In this document: one piece after another, positions 48,921-59,308 of the stretch | How positions within the stretch are numbered: position 1 is the first letter of the stretch | Layout: every line of letters starts with the position of its first letter | NCBI GenBank assembly: GCA_009773635.1 | Contig: WSYC01000004.1 | Span: 100,952-164,951, forward strand | Reading direction: 5' to 3' | DNA from: Beijerinckiaceae bacterium | Lineage (GTDB): Bacteria; Pseudomonadota; Alphaproteobacteria; Rhizobiales; Beijerinckiaceae | Length of the DNA stretch: 64,000 nucleotides | Program-made: the position numbers and the translations under genes | Notes under the pieces: generated by a model | Seen by the model: only the letters and a program-made list of their open reading frames with translations | Database searches by the model: none | Told to the model about the DNA's origin: nothing

Positions 48921-50498
48921 TCAATCGTTGATGAAGCCGACACGGCCGGCCGGTGCGGCGGAGGCCCTGCCGGCGGAGGTCTTGCCGGATGCGCCGTAGG
49001 TGCGGGTGAGGCGGCCCATGAAGATCGCCGAGGGATCGGTCGCATCGGCGTAGCCGTCATCCGGCTTGGCGATCGCGCCCGGCGCGCTCGGCTTGGCGAT
49101 AAAAGGCTGCACGAGGATCAGCAGTTCGGTCTCGAAGCGCTGGTAATCACGCGAGCGGAACATCGTGCCGAGGATCGGGATGTTCATCACACCCGGCAGG
49201 CCGTTGATCGCCTGACGCGTCTGCTGCTGGATGAGACCGGCGGTTGCCAGCACGCCGCCCGAGGGCAGCTCGACCGTTGTTTCGGCTTTGCGGGTGCGGA
49301 AGCCCGGCACCACCGAATTCGTCAGCTTGTAGGAATTGTCCGGCTCGATTTCGGTCACCTCGGTCGCGAGGCGGATCGAGATCCGGTTCTCGCTCATCAC
49401 CACCGGGGTGAAGTTCAACGTCACGCCGATCGGCTTGTAGGTCAGCGAGATCGTGCAGACACGGCCACCGAACGTGCTGGTATCGCAGGTTTCTGCGGTC
49501 GGGACGGAGACCTCGCCGCCCGCGAGGAATTTCGCGCTTTCGCCGGAAATGGCGGTGAGCGTCGGCTCGGCCAGCGTGCGCAGCACGCCCTGCCGTTCGA
49601 GCGCTTTGAGCGTCGATTCCTTGCCGTTGAGATTGCTCGTGATCGCCGTGGCCGACAAGGGACCCTCGCGCTGGATGGAGAAGGGGTTGTCGGAGACGAG
49701 CTTGAAGAACGAATCCGCGACCTTCCACTGGCCGTTGAAATTCATGCCGAGCTGCTTGAGCACGGAGCGCTGCACTTCGGCGATCGTGACCTTCAGCATC
49801 ACCTGATCGCGGCCACGCACCTGAAGCGCGTTGACGACCTTGCCCTGGCTGCCGCCGATACCCATGAAGCCGCCGGACTGGCCGACGAGATTGTTCGCGA
49901 TATCGATCGCGCTCTGCACTTCGAGCGCCGAATCGACCGTGCCGGAGAGCACGAAATTGTCGCCAACGCTGGCGACCTTGATATCCGCTTTCGGCAGCGC
50001 CTTCTTGATGACTTCGCGCAGGATCGAGAGTTCGCGCGCGAGTTCCTTCGCGACACCGATATCGAGCGAGGCGATCTGCTGGCCCTGCTTGTCCATCACG
50101 AAGACGCTCGTGGTGCCTTGCCCGGTGCCGATGATGAAAATCTTGCGCGCGGTGCGCACCACCGCGTTCGCCACCTTCGGATCGGCGACGAAAACCTCGC
50201 CGGCATCGCTCGGAAGGTCGACGACGAAGGATTTGCCGATCGAAAGGTCGATGCGGCGGGTGATCGTCGCGTCAGAGGAATTGGTCTGCATGCGCGGCGA
50301 GGGGATCGTCTCATAGGGCACGCCGCCGAATTGGCGGACCGGCTCCTTCGCAAACGTCGGCATGACGGTGGGCAAAGCCATGACACCAGCAAGAAGCGCG
50401 AACGAAGCGGCCTTGGTCAAGCGCTGGGTCATCGGAGAACTCGTCATAGCTGGAAACTGGGGGGCAGGAGCCTTCAAGAGGAGGGTAGCCTTGCTCAT
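48921..50498 (-). CDS. cpaC: Tad pilus secretin CpaC/RcpA
   Basis: A 525-residue outer-membrane secretin. Signal sequence about 18-50 (KAASFALLAGVMALPTVMPTFA); N-terminal domain IDLSIGKSFVVDLPSDAGEV plus a BON-like domain VASVGDNFVLSGTVDSALEV; then the secretin core with GVTLNFTPVVMSENRI, VPGFRTRKAETTVELPSGG and GLPGVMNIPILGTMFRSRDY. Multimers form the pore for the pilus. The ATG at 50498 has GGAGG upstream and overlaps the cpaB stop by ATGA. The C-terminal tail of about 50 residues is low-complexity. Confidence 0.97.
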   Translation of the reverse strand: MSKATLLLKAPAPQFPAMTSSPMTQRLTKAASFALLAGVMALPTVMPTFAKEPVRQFGGVPYETIPSPRMQTNSSDATITRRIDLSIGKSFVVDLPSDAGEVFVADPKVANAVVRTARKIFIIGTGQGTTSVFVMDKQGQQIASLDIGVAKELARELSILREVIKKALPKADIKVASVGDNFVLSGTVDSALEVQSAIDIANNLVGQSGGFMGIGGSQGKVVNALQVRGRDQVMLKVTIAEVQRSVLKQLGMNFNGQWKVADSFFKLVSDNPFSIQREGPLSATAITSNLNGKESTLKALERQGVLRTLAEPTLTAISGESAKFLAGGEVSVPTAETCDTSTFGGRVCTISLTYKPIGVTLNFTPVVMSENRISIRLATEVTEIEPDNSYKLTNSVVPGFRTRKAETTVELPSGGVLATAGLIQQQTRQAINGLPGVMNIPILGTMFRSRDYQRFETELLILVQPFIAKPSAPGAIAKPDDGYADATDPSAIFMGRLTRTYGASGKTSAGRASAAPAGRVGFIND

Positions 50499-51295
50499 CG
50501 GTTGGTGACCTCCTGCGAAACGCCAGCGCGGACGACGGTGATCGAGCTGCTGGCACCCTTGGCGCGTGGTTCTTCTGGCTTGTTGGCGTCGGCCATGCTG
50601 CGCAGGGCCAGGGCCAGTGAGCCGGAGCGCTGGTGCAGGGTGACCTGTTCGGCCTGGGCGGGTTCGAGTTCGAGCGTGGCGGTTTCGCCGACGACCACGC
50701 GCTCGCCGTTCTTTTCCTGGATGCTCTGGCCGATAGCGAGAACGCGGATGTTGTTGAGTACGGTTACGCTCTGGAACACATCGGTGCCGGCCCGGAGCGA
50801 GGCGTCGACGTCGCGCCTCGTGGTGATGACATCGACATAGTCGTTCGGCAGGATGAAGCCGCCGGCGGAAGTCGCGCCGCGGCTGTCGATCGAGATCGCG
50901 ATGGCGCGCTTGCCCGAAGGCAGGATGGCCGAGAGGAAGCCGGACCCCGAGCCCTTGATGATTTTTTCTTCCCGAATCGGCTCGTTGGTGAAGAAGGAGG
51001 CACGCGTGATCGCACCCTTGAATTCCTCAAGCGCATTGGGCCGTGCGGAACGCTGGATCATCGTGCTGGCGGCAAGCTCCTGCGGCCATTTTGCCCAGGT
51101 CAACTCGTTCTCGCCAAGCGCCGTCCCCATCGAGAGATCTTGTTTGGCAACAAGGACTTCGGTGAATTTTGTCTGCTCCGGCGCCTGAGTCGGAACGGTC
51201 ACGTTCACCGGCGCGGGCTGCCGTCCGGACAGCATGAGGGCCAGAAGGCCGGCAACACCGGCAACACCGGCAATAATCAAACGGGCGGGCTTCAT
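50495..51295 (-). CDS. cpaB: Flp pilus assembly protein CpaB/RcpC
   Basis: A 266-residue inner-membrane-anchored protein. An N-terminal signal anchor (RLIIAGVAGVAGLLALMLSG) is followed by a SAF domain (VLVAKQDLSMGTALGENELTW) and the RcpC-type domain with AIAISIDSRGATSAGGFILPNDYVDVI, plus NIRVLAIGQSI. It is thought to stabilise the secretin, maybe by binding peptidoglycan. The ATG at 51295 fits the anchor; an earlier in-frame start is unsupported. The stop overlaps the cpaC start, and a CtrA-like site lies 66-80 bases upstream. Confidence 0.93.
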   Translation of the reverse strand: MKPARLIIAGVAGVAGLLALMLSGRQPAPVNVTVPTQAPEQTKFTEVLVAKQDLSMGTALGENELTWAKWPQELAASTMIQRSARPNALEEFKGAITRASFFTNEPIREEKIIKGSGSGFLSAILPSGKRAIAISIDSRGATSAGGFILPNDYVDVITTRRDVDASLRAGTDVFQSVTVLNNIRVLAIGQSIQEKNGERVVVGETATLELEPAQAEQVTLHQRSGSLALALRSMADANKPEEPRAKGASSSITVVRAGVSQEVTNR

Positions 51296-51360
51296 TAGAT
51301 CAAGTCCCCAGAACAACGGCGCGCACACCTCGCCTTGGGACTTACTTCAGCAGACAATAA

Positions 51361-51375
51361 TCAAGGTATGGTTAA
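51361..51375 (-). promoter_or_regulatory. Candidate CtrA-type site upstream of cpaB (one mismatch)
   Basis: On the cpaB strand TTAA-CCATACC-TTGA matches TTAA-N7-TTAA with one mismatch and contains the half-site TTAACCAT. It lies 66-80 bases before the cpaB ATG in a 145-bp gap after cpaA, a plausible promoter position for the main tad operon. Confidence 0.45.
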
Positions 51376-51440
51376 TGCGGGCTTGAGAAGTGTCGTTTAT
51401 CAAACATGAACAACACGATGTGCCCGGCCAGGTGCCGGAA

Positions 51441-51950
51441 TCAGCTGCCGGCAACCAGCGACCAGACCGGCGTATACGGGTAGACCATCAATCCGGCGAC
51501 CGCGAGCGCGATGCCGTAGGGAATGCCGGTCTTGTAGTGGTGCAGCCGCGCGATCCACGGGATGTTCATGGCGAATTCCGGCAGCAGGAATGTGCGGAGA
51601 TAGAGGATGCCGATCGTAAGAAATCCGCCGAGGATCGATGCAAACACGAGGTATTCCATGAGAACGCCAAAGCCACACCACATCCCGGTGGCCGCGGCAA
51701 GCTTGGCATCGCCGCCACCGATCCAGCCACACGCGAACATCGAGAAGGTAATCGTCAGCACCAGAAATCCGGCCGCAACATGAAGGCCGAAGGTCTTCAG
51801 AGGCATGCCGGTCAGCACCGCCATCGTGATGAAGCCGGCGACGAGCAGCAGCGAGACGCGGTTGGGAATCGTCATCGTCAGCATGTCCGAGAAGGCGGCG
51901 AACGCCATCAGCGCCGGGAAAAACAGCAGCAGCAGGGTATCGAGGGCCAT
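51441..51950 (-). CDS. cpaA: Prepilin peptidase CpaA/TadV
   Basis: A 169-residue integral membrane aspartic peptidase that cleaves Flp prepilin leaders. The two catalytic aspartates are in AFSDMLTMTIPNR (near residue 21) and GWIGGGDAKLAAATG (GxGD motif, near 77). Five to six hydrophobic helices; no methyltransferase domain, as expected for the short Tad type. The ATG at 51950 precedes the first helix. It is divergent from arfB; its usual neighbour, an Flp pilin gene, is not present here. Confidence 0.95.
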   Translation of the reverse strand: MALDTLLLLFFPALMAFAAFSDMLTMTIPNRVSLLLVAGFITMAVLTGMPLKTFGLHVAAGFLVLTITFSMFACGWIGGGDAKLAAATGMWCGFGVLMEYLVFASILGGFLTIGILYLRTFLLPEFAMNIPWIARLHHYKTGIPYGIALAVAGLMVYPYTPVWSLVAGS

Positions 51951-52095
51951 TCGAAGCGCTCCGGGCAGGTGATCGGAAATCCCGTCCTTGACGGCAGGAT
52001 GCAAGCTGCGGTTTACACGAGGCTTGTCGCATTTTTCGTTAATGGCATGCCCGAAACAGCAATTGCCCTAACGGATCGCAAACAAGAGCGCCCTC

Positions 52096-52530
52096 ATGGA
52101 CCAAGATGGCCCCTATCTTTTGACCGGGCTCGGCTGGCGCATTCCGGCGAAGCTGATCGAGATGCGTGCCATCCGCGCAAGCGGGCCGGGCGGGCAGAAC
52201 GTCAACAAGGTCTCAACCGCCGTGGAGCTGCGCTTCGACATGGCCGGGGCGACGCTTCACCCCAACCATGCGGCGCGGCTCGCCAAGCTGGCCGGGGATC
52301 GCCTGACGCTGGATGGCGTGATCGTGCTGAAGGCGGAGCGGTTCCGTTCGCAGGAACGGAATAAGGAGGATGCGTTGGCGCGGCTTCAGGCGATGCTCGA
52401 TGAAAGCCAGAAACCGCCGCGCACCCGCATCGCCACAAAACCCACCAAAGCCTCGAAGGAACGGCGTCTCACCGCCAAATCCGGCCGTTCGACCATCAAG
52501 GCCGGGCGGGGGAAGGTGCGGGATGAGTGA
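52096..52530 (+). CDS. arfB: Alternative ribosome-rescue factor ArfB (YaeJ)
   Basis: A 144-residue peptidyl-tRNA hydrolase that frees stalled ribosomes without a stop codon. The GGQ motif is at residues 32-34 in SGPGGQNVNKVSTAVELRFD; the C-terminal tail (KPTKASKERRLTAKSGRSTI) is highly basic and inserts in the mRNA channel. The ATG at 52096 fits the family. It stands between the tad locus and tag and is transcribed alone. Confidence 0.96.
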   Translation: MDQDGPYLLTGLGWRIPAKLIEMRAIRASGPGGQNVNKVSTAVELRFDMAGATLHPNHAARLAKLAGDRLTLDGVIVLKAERFRSQERNKEDALARLQAMLDESQKPPRTRIATKPTKASKERRLTAKSGRSTIKAGRGKVRDE

Positions 52531-52536
52531 GGGCGC

Positions 52537-53172
52537 TCAGGTCGGGCGCTTGAAGCTTGTGCGGAAGCCTTCGAGTGGCTTGCGGCAGATGCAGCCCTCA
52601 AGGTGGTCGTTCACAAGGCCCATGGCCTGCATGAAGGCGTAGCAGGTCGTCGGCCCGACAAAGGTCCAGCCGCGCTTTTTCAGGTCTTTTGAAAGAAGCC
52701 TTGGCGCGTTGGCCGCTTCGCTGACTGAAAGACTCTCCCGCGTGACGCGTGCGGGCCGTTCACTTTCAGGCGGTTCGAAACGCCAGAAATAGGCTGCGAG
52801 TGAGCCGAATTCGTCTTTGAGTTCCAGTGCACGCTGCGCGTTGTTGATGGTCGATACGATCTTGCCGCGATGCCTGACAATGCCGGCATCCGCCAACAGG
52901 CGCGCGATATCCGCGTCACCGAAGGCTGCGACCGCCTTGAAATCAAACCCGGCAAAAGCCGCGCGGAAATTCTCCCGCTTGCGCAAAATGGTGATCCAGG
53001 ACAGGCCGGACTGAAAGCCTTCAAGGCAGATTTTCTCGAAGAGACGGAAGTCATCCATGACAGGCTGACCCCATTCCGCGTCATGATAATGCCGATAGGC
53101 CGGGTCAACGCCCGGCCACGCACATCTGATGGTGCCGTCGCTGTCTTGCTGCAGCCCCCGTTCCAGCGTCAT
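52537..53172 (-). CDS. tag: DNA-3-methyladenine glycosylase I
   Basis: A 211-residue helix-hairpin-helix glycosylase removing 3-methyladenine. Typical parts: CAWPGVDPAYRHYHDAEWGQP at the start, ICLEGFQSGLSWITILRKRENF in the middle, and VGPTTCYAFMQAMGLVNDH with LEGCICR near the end, which supplies the zinc-binding His and Cys residues along with an N-terminal Cys. The ATG at 53172 has GGAG upstream; a GTG at 53199 overlaps the gyrB stop but lacks a good site. It directly follows gyrB on the same strand. Confidence 0.96.
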   Translation of the reverse strand: MTLERGLQQDSDGTIRCAWPGVDPAYRHYHDAEWGQPVMDDFRLFEKICLEGFQSGLSWITILRKRENFRAAFAGFDFKAVAAFGDADIARLLADAGIVRHRGKIVSTINNAQRALELKDEFGSLAAYFWRFEPPESERPARVTRESLSVSEAANAPRLLSKDLKKRGWTFVGPTTCYAFMQAMGLVNDHLEGCICRKPLEGFRTSFKRPT

Positions 53173-53195
53173 GCAAGCTCCGAAATCAAACCCGG

Positions 53196-55661
<2,466 letters not shown>

Positions 55662-55739
55662 TCATCTATCCAGATAGCAGTCGAATCAGGGTCGCAAATC
55701 TAGCGCGCGTGCGCCGCGCGCGCATGCGAAATCGGAGAT

Positions 55740-56105
55740 TTATCCGTCAATTGCGGGCACAATGAGGTGCATAAGCGCGCCCAGAACAAAGACAAGCGCG
55801 ATAGCCCTGGAAGCGCGGTGGTGCAGATCGAAGAGCAGGGGTTGCAACGCTGCCCTGAGCGCCCAGAAGCCCCCGCCGACCAGCAGGACGAAATCCGGTG
55901 TTCCGGTGCGATAGGTCGCAAGCGCCAACCCGAAGGCGGAAAACACGTAAGTCAGCATCACGTTCAAAGTCTGTGTGATCGCCGTATTGAGCGATCCCGA
56001 TCCCTGGAGGCGCTCGGGCCAACCGAACAGCCGCCAGAACAGCAGGTGGAAAACACCGAAAGCGATGTCATAGACCCCACATGCGAGGATGAGCCCGGTT
56101 TTCAT
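55740..56105 (-). CDS. Hypothetical small membrane protein
   Basis: A 121-residue hydrophobic protein, four predicted helices (for example LILACGVYDIAFGVFHLLFW, LNVMLTYVFSAFGLALATY, FVLLVGGGFWALRAAL, LVFVLGALMHLIVPAI), starting MKTGL one base after the lysE stop, so the two are probably co-transcribed and coupled. A longer start at 56120 would overlap the LysE gene. I do not recognise a domain; the pattern is like small four-helix membrane proteins of unknown role. The 78 bases to gyrB hold nothing notable. Confidence 0.8.
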   Translation of the reverse strand: MKTGLILACGVYDIAFGVFHLLFWRLFGWPERLQGSGSLNTAITQTLNVMLTYVFSAFGLALATYRTGTPDFVLLVGGGFWALRAALQPLLFDLHHRASRAIALVFVLGALMHLIVPAIDG

Positions 56106-56106
56106 C

Positions 56107-56721
56107 TCAACGCGAGGCAATCACCAGCGCCGCACCGGCGAGAATGCCGGCATTGGCCTTCTGCATGGCGCCGACGCTGCGCCGCGAGCGGAAGAGCGCG
56201 CGGGCCCGGCTCGCCAGCAGCATATAGGCCAGCAGCACCGAGGACAGCACGACGACGATGATGACCGCCAGTTCCAGCCCTATCACGAGCGTCATCTCCT
56301 CCGGTCGGATGACGAGCGGCATGATCGAGAGGAAGAAGATCATCACCTTCGGGTTGCCCAACGTCAGGAAAAGGCTGCCAAGAAACGCCGACATCGGCCG
56401 CTCTGCGGCTGGCGCGGTGGTGATATCGGGCAAGGTCGGGTCTTGTCGCCACAGGGTGACGGCGACGTAGAACAGATAGGCGCAGCCGGCGTATTTCAGC
56501 ACCTCGAACAACGCACCATAGCTTCTGGCAAGGACCGAAAGCCCGGCTGCCGCGCTGATGAACCAGAACAGATCGCCCACGACGTAGCCGAGAATGAACG
56601 GCAGCGCGCCATTGGTGCCGCGCCCGAGCGTCCGCGCGACCAGCGCGGCGATGCCGGGGCCGGGCGTCGCGACCGCCGCGACATAGACCGAAACGAACAG
56701 AAGCAGCGATGTCAGTGTCAT
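56107..56721 (-). CDS. LysE/RhtB family amino-acid exporter
   Basis: A 204-residue six-helix membrane protein. Family features: the N-terminal VYVAAVATPGPGIAALVARTLGRG, GYVVGDLFWFISAAAGLSVLA, and FLGSLFLTLGNPKVMIFFLSIMPLVI. LysE/RhtB proteins export amino acids or related compounds by proton exchange; the substrate cannot be read from the sequence. The downstream membrane gene starts one base after its stop. It interrupts the ancestral recF-gyrB order together with that gene. Confidence 0.93.
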   Translation of the reverse strand: MTLTSLLLFVSVYVAAVATPGPGIAALVARTLGRGTNGALPFILGYVVGDLFWFISAAAGLSVLARSYGALFEVLKYAGCAYLFYVAVTLWRQDPTLPDITTAPAAERPMSAFLGSLFLTLGNPKVMIFFLSIMPLVIRPEEMTLVIGLELAVIIVVVLSSVLLAYMLLASRARALFRSRRSVGAMQKANAGILAGAALVIASR

Positions 56722-56869
56722 GGTGGCTCGAAAACAGAAGGATGGCGGGATCGGAGGGCGCGGCGATGGTTATGCGCTGCTCCGGGAGGGCGGGCAAGCA
56801 TCTGTGAGCTTGTTCACGACGGAAGCTGCTCGGAACGGATGTGTCCCGGGCGGAGATTCCGGGGTGCGT

Positions 56870-58015
56870 TCAGCCGGTGCCACCGGCACTGACCCGTCCA
56901 TCGGCGACATCCAGAATGAGATTGCCTCCCCCGAGCCCGTCGAACAGCACCTTGTCGGTGCCGGTCATAAACACCTGTCCGCCAAGAGCGTTGAGGATTG
57001 CGAACAGGGCCTTGCGCCTCGCGATATCGAGGTGCGCGGCGATCTCATCGAGCAGCAGGATCGGCGTTTCCCCGCGCATCTGGCCAATCAGCCGGGCCTG
57101 TGCCAGCACCAGCCCGAGCAGGAGTGCCTTCTGCTCGCCGGTTGAGCAAAGTGCCGCCGCCTCGCCCTTCGGGCCATGGATAACCGCAAGATCGGAAACC
57201 TGGGGCCCCACCAGCGCGCGCCCGGCGGCTCTGTCGCGCGCGCGGCCCTCGCGCAGGGCGACGCGGAACCAGTCCTCGACCCGGCCCGCGCTCTCTCCCG
57301 CCAATTGCGCCTCAAGCTCGCCCTCAAGCGTGATGATCGCATGCGGGAAGGGGGCCATCGCCTCGGCATCGGCCGCCGCAAGCGCCGAGAGCCGTGCGAC
57401 CGTTTCGAGCCGTGCCGCCGCGAGCGCGACGCCAAGCTCGGCGATTTCCTGCTCGATCGCATCAAGCCAGCGTGGGCCGGTGTCGAAATCTTCCAGGAGG
57501 CGATTGCGATGCCGGAGCGCGTGCTCATAGGCATTGGCCCGCGTACCGTGGCTCTTGTCGACGGCCAGCACCAGCCGATCCAGGAACCGGCGGCGATCAC
57601 CAGCCGCGCCGCGGAACAGCCCGTCCTGATCCGGCGTCAGCCACAGGAACGCGAGATGATCGAGAAACCGGTTGGCGGAGGCCACCGGCTCGCGATCGAT
57701 CCGGCATTGCCGCTGCGCCTCGCCCGGCACCAGCGCTGTTGCGAGCAGAACATCGCCCGTCGGGCCCATGAGATCCGCCAGAACCGCAAAGCCGCCCGCG
57801 CCGCCCTTGCGCGGCAGGCTCGCGCCTTGCGCGCGCCGCAGGCCACGACCGGGCGAGAGCAGCGAGATCGCTTCGAGGATATTGGTCTTGCCTGCGCCAT
57901 TGGGGCCGCACAGCGCGACAAGCATTGCATCGCAGGCCATGTCGAGTCCGGCATAGCTGCGGAAATCGTCAAGCCGCAGCCGGGTGATGCGCGGCTGCGG
58001 TTCTGGCCGATCCAT
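56870..58015 (-). CDS. recF: DNA replication and repair protein RecF
   Basis: A 381-residue SMC-like ATPase acting with RecO and RecR to load RecA at gaps. Walker A GPNGAGKTNILEAISLLSPG near residue 35, the LSTGEQKA-type signature LCSTGEQKALLLGLVLAQ, and Walker B PILLLDEIAAHLD. The start MDRPEPQPRITRLRLDDFRSY fits the family. It begins 2 bases after the dnaN stop, in the dnaA-dnaN-recF order. Confidence 0.97.
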   Translation of the reverse strand: MDRPEPQPRITRLRLDDFRSYAGLDMACDAMLVALCGPNGAGKTNILEAISLLSPGRGLRRAQGASLPRKGGAGGFAVLADLMGPTGDVLLATALVPGEAQRQCRIDREPVASANRFLDHLAFLWLTPDQDGLFRGAAGDRRRFLDRLVLAVDKSHGTRANAYEHALRHRNRLLEDFDTGPRWLDAIEQEIAELGVALAAARLETVARLSALAAADAEAMAPFPHAIITLEGELEAQLAGESAGRVEDWFRVALREGRARDRAAGRALVGPQVSDLAVIHGPKGEAAALCSTGEQKALLLGLVLAQARLIGQMRGETPILLLDEIAAHLDIARRKALFAILNALGGQVFMTGTDKVLFDGLGGGNLILDVADGRVSAGGTG

Positions 58016-58017
58016 AA

Positions 58018-59136
58018 TCAGACACGCATCGGCATCAGCACATAGAGGCTCGGCGCGCCCTCGCGGTCCTGAATGAGGGTGGGGGAGCCGGGATCGGCGA
58101 GCTTGAGCAAGGCGGTGTCACCTTCAAGCTGGCCGATGATGTCGAGCAGGTAGCGCGCGTTGAACCCGATTTCGAGCGGCGTCGCCTCGTAGTCGACCGA
58201 CAGTTCCTCGATCGCCTGCCCGGCGTCGGGGTTGTGGACCGAGAGCGTCAGCTTGCTGTCTCCCAGCGAGAATTTCACCGCACGCCCACGCTCGGACGAG
58301 ATTGTCGAGACGCGATCCACCGAGCGGGCGAATTCATCGCGCTCGACCGTCAGGAATTTGTCGTTCCGCTGCGGGATGACGCGGCCGTAATCGGGGAAGG
58401 TGCCGTCGATCAGCTTCGAGGTCAGCACGATGGAACCGACGGAGACGCGGATCTTGACACTCGACAGCTCGACGCCCACGCGCGCATCGTTGTCGCTGAG
58501 GAGTTTCTGAAGCTCGGAAACGGTCTTGCGCGGCACGATGATGCCCGGCATGCCTGCCGCCCCCTGCGGTGCCGAGGTATCACACAGCGCGAGCCTATGC
58601 CCGTCAGTCGCCACTGCGCGCAGTTTGGTCTCGCCGCCGGCCTCAACCGCATGCAGGTAAATGCCGTTGAGGTAATAGCGGGTTTCCTCGGTCGAGATCG
58701 CGAATTGCGTCTTTTCGATCAGCGTCCTGAGATCACCGCCGGACATCTCGAACCGGTGGCTCATGTCGCCGGGCGCAAGGTCGGGGAAGTCGCTTTCCGG
58801 CAGGGTCTGCAGCGAGAACCGCGAGCGGCCCGAACGCAGCGCAACCTGACCGGACTGACCGTCCTGTTCCAGGGAAACCTGCGAGCCATCCGCCAGCTTG
58901 CGCACGATATCGTAGAGCACATGCGCTGGCACGGTGGTCGTGCCGGGCTGCGCGACATCCGCCGCGATGATTTCCACGATGTCGATATCGAGATCGGTCG
59001 CCTTCAGCGACAGCTCGCGACCTTCCGCACGCACCAGCACGTTCCCGAGGATGGGAATCGTATTGCGCCGCTCGACGACCCGATGCACATGCCCGAGAGC
59101 CTTGAGCAAGGCGGCCTGTTCAACCGTTACCTTCAT
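58018..59136 (-). CDS. dnaN: DNA polymerase III beta clamp
   Basis: A 372-residue sliding clamp in three repeated domains. The start MKVTVEQAALLKALGHVHRVVERRNTIPIL is typical, as are RYYLNGIYLH, AVATDGHRLAL and the C-terminal hydrophobic-cleft end LYVLMPMRV. The ATG at 59136 is preferred over one seven codons upstream. It is followed by recF and lies 172 bases after dnaA, the gap holding a perfect CGCGCCA-G-TGGCGCG inverted repeat at 59293-59307 next to the dnaA stop. Confidence 0.98.
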   Translation of the reverse strand: MKVTVEQAALLKALGHVHRVVERRNTIPILGNVLVRAEGRELSLKATDLDIDIVEIIAADVAQPGTTTVPAHVLYDIVRKLADGSQVSLEQDGQSGQVALRSGRSRFSLQTLPESDFPDLAPGDMSHRFEMSGGDLRTLIEKTQFAISTEETRYYLNGIYLHAVEAGGETKLRAVATDGHRLALCDTSAPQGAAGMPGIIVPRKTVSELQKLLSDNDARVGVELSSVKIRVSVGSIVLTSKLIDGTFPDYGRVIPQRNDKFLTVERDEFARSVDRVSTISSERGRAVKFSLGDSKLTLSVHNPDAGQAIEELSVDYEATPLEIGFNARYLLDIIGQLEGDTALLKLADPGSPTLIQDREGAPSLYVLMPMRV

Positions 59137-59308
59137 CGTCCCGCTTCCGTCCCGCACGCTAACAAAAACCGCCCCGGATGAGGCGGTGATGGCAGCATCA
59201 TCGATAGAGCAGGAAACGATGGCGTGTCAGCCTCAAAAGCGCAAGGGCACGTCAGAATTTTCGCGCCGGACTGCACAGTTTTCCGCGCCACACGCGCCAG
59301 TGGCGCGA

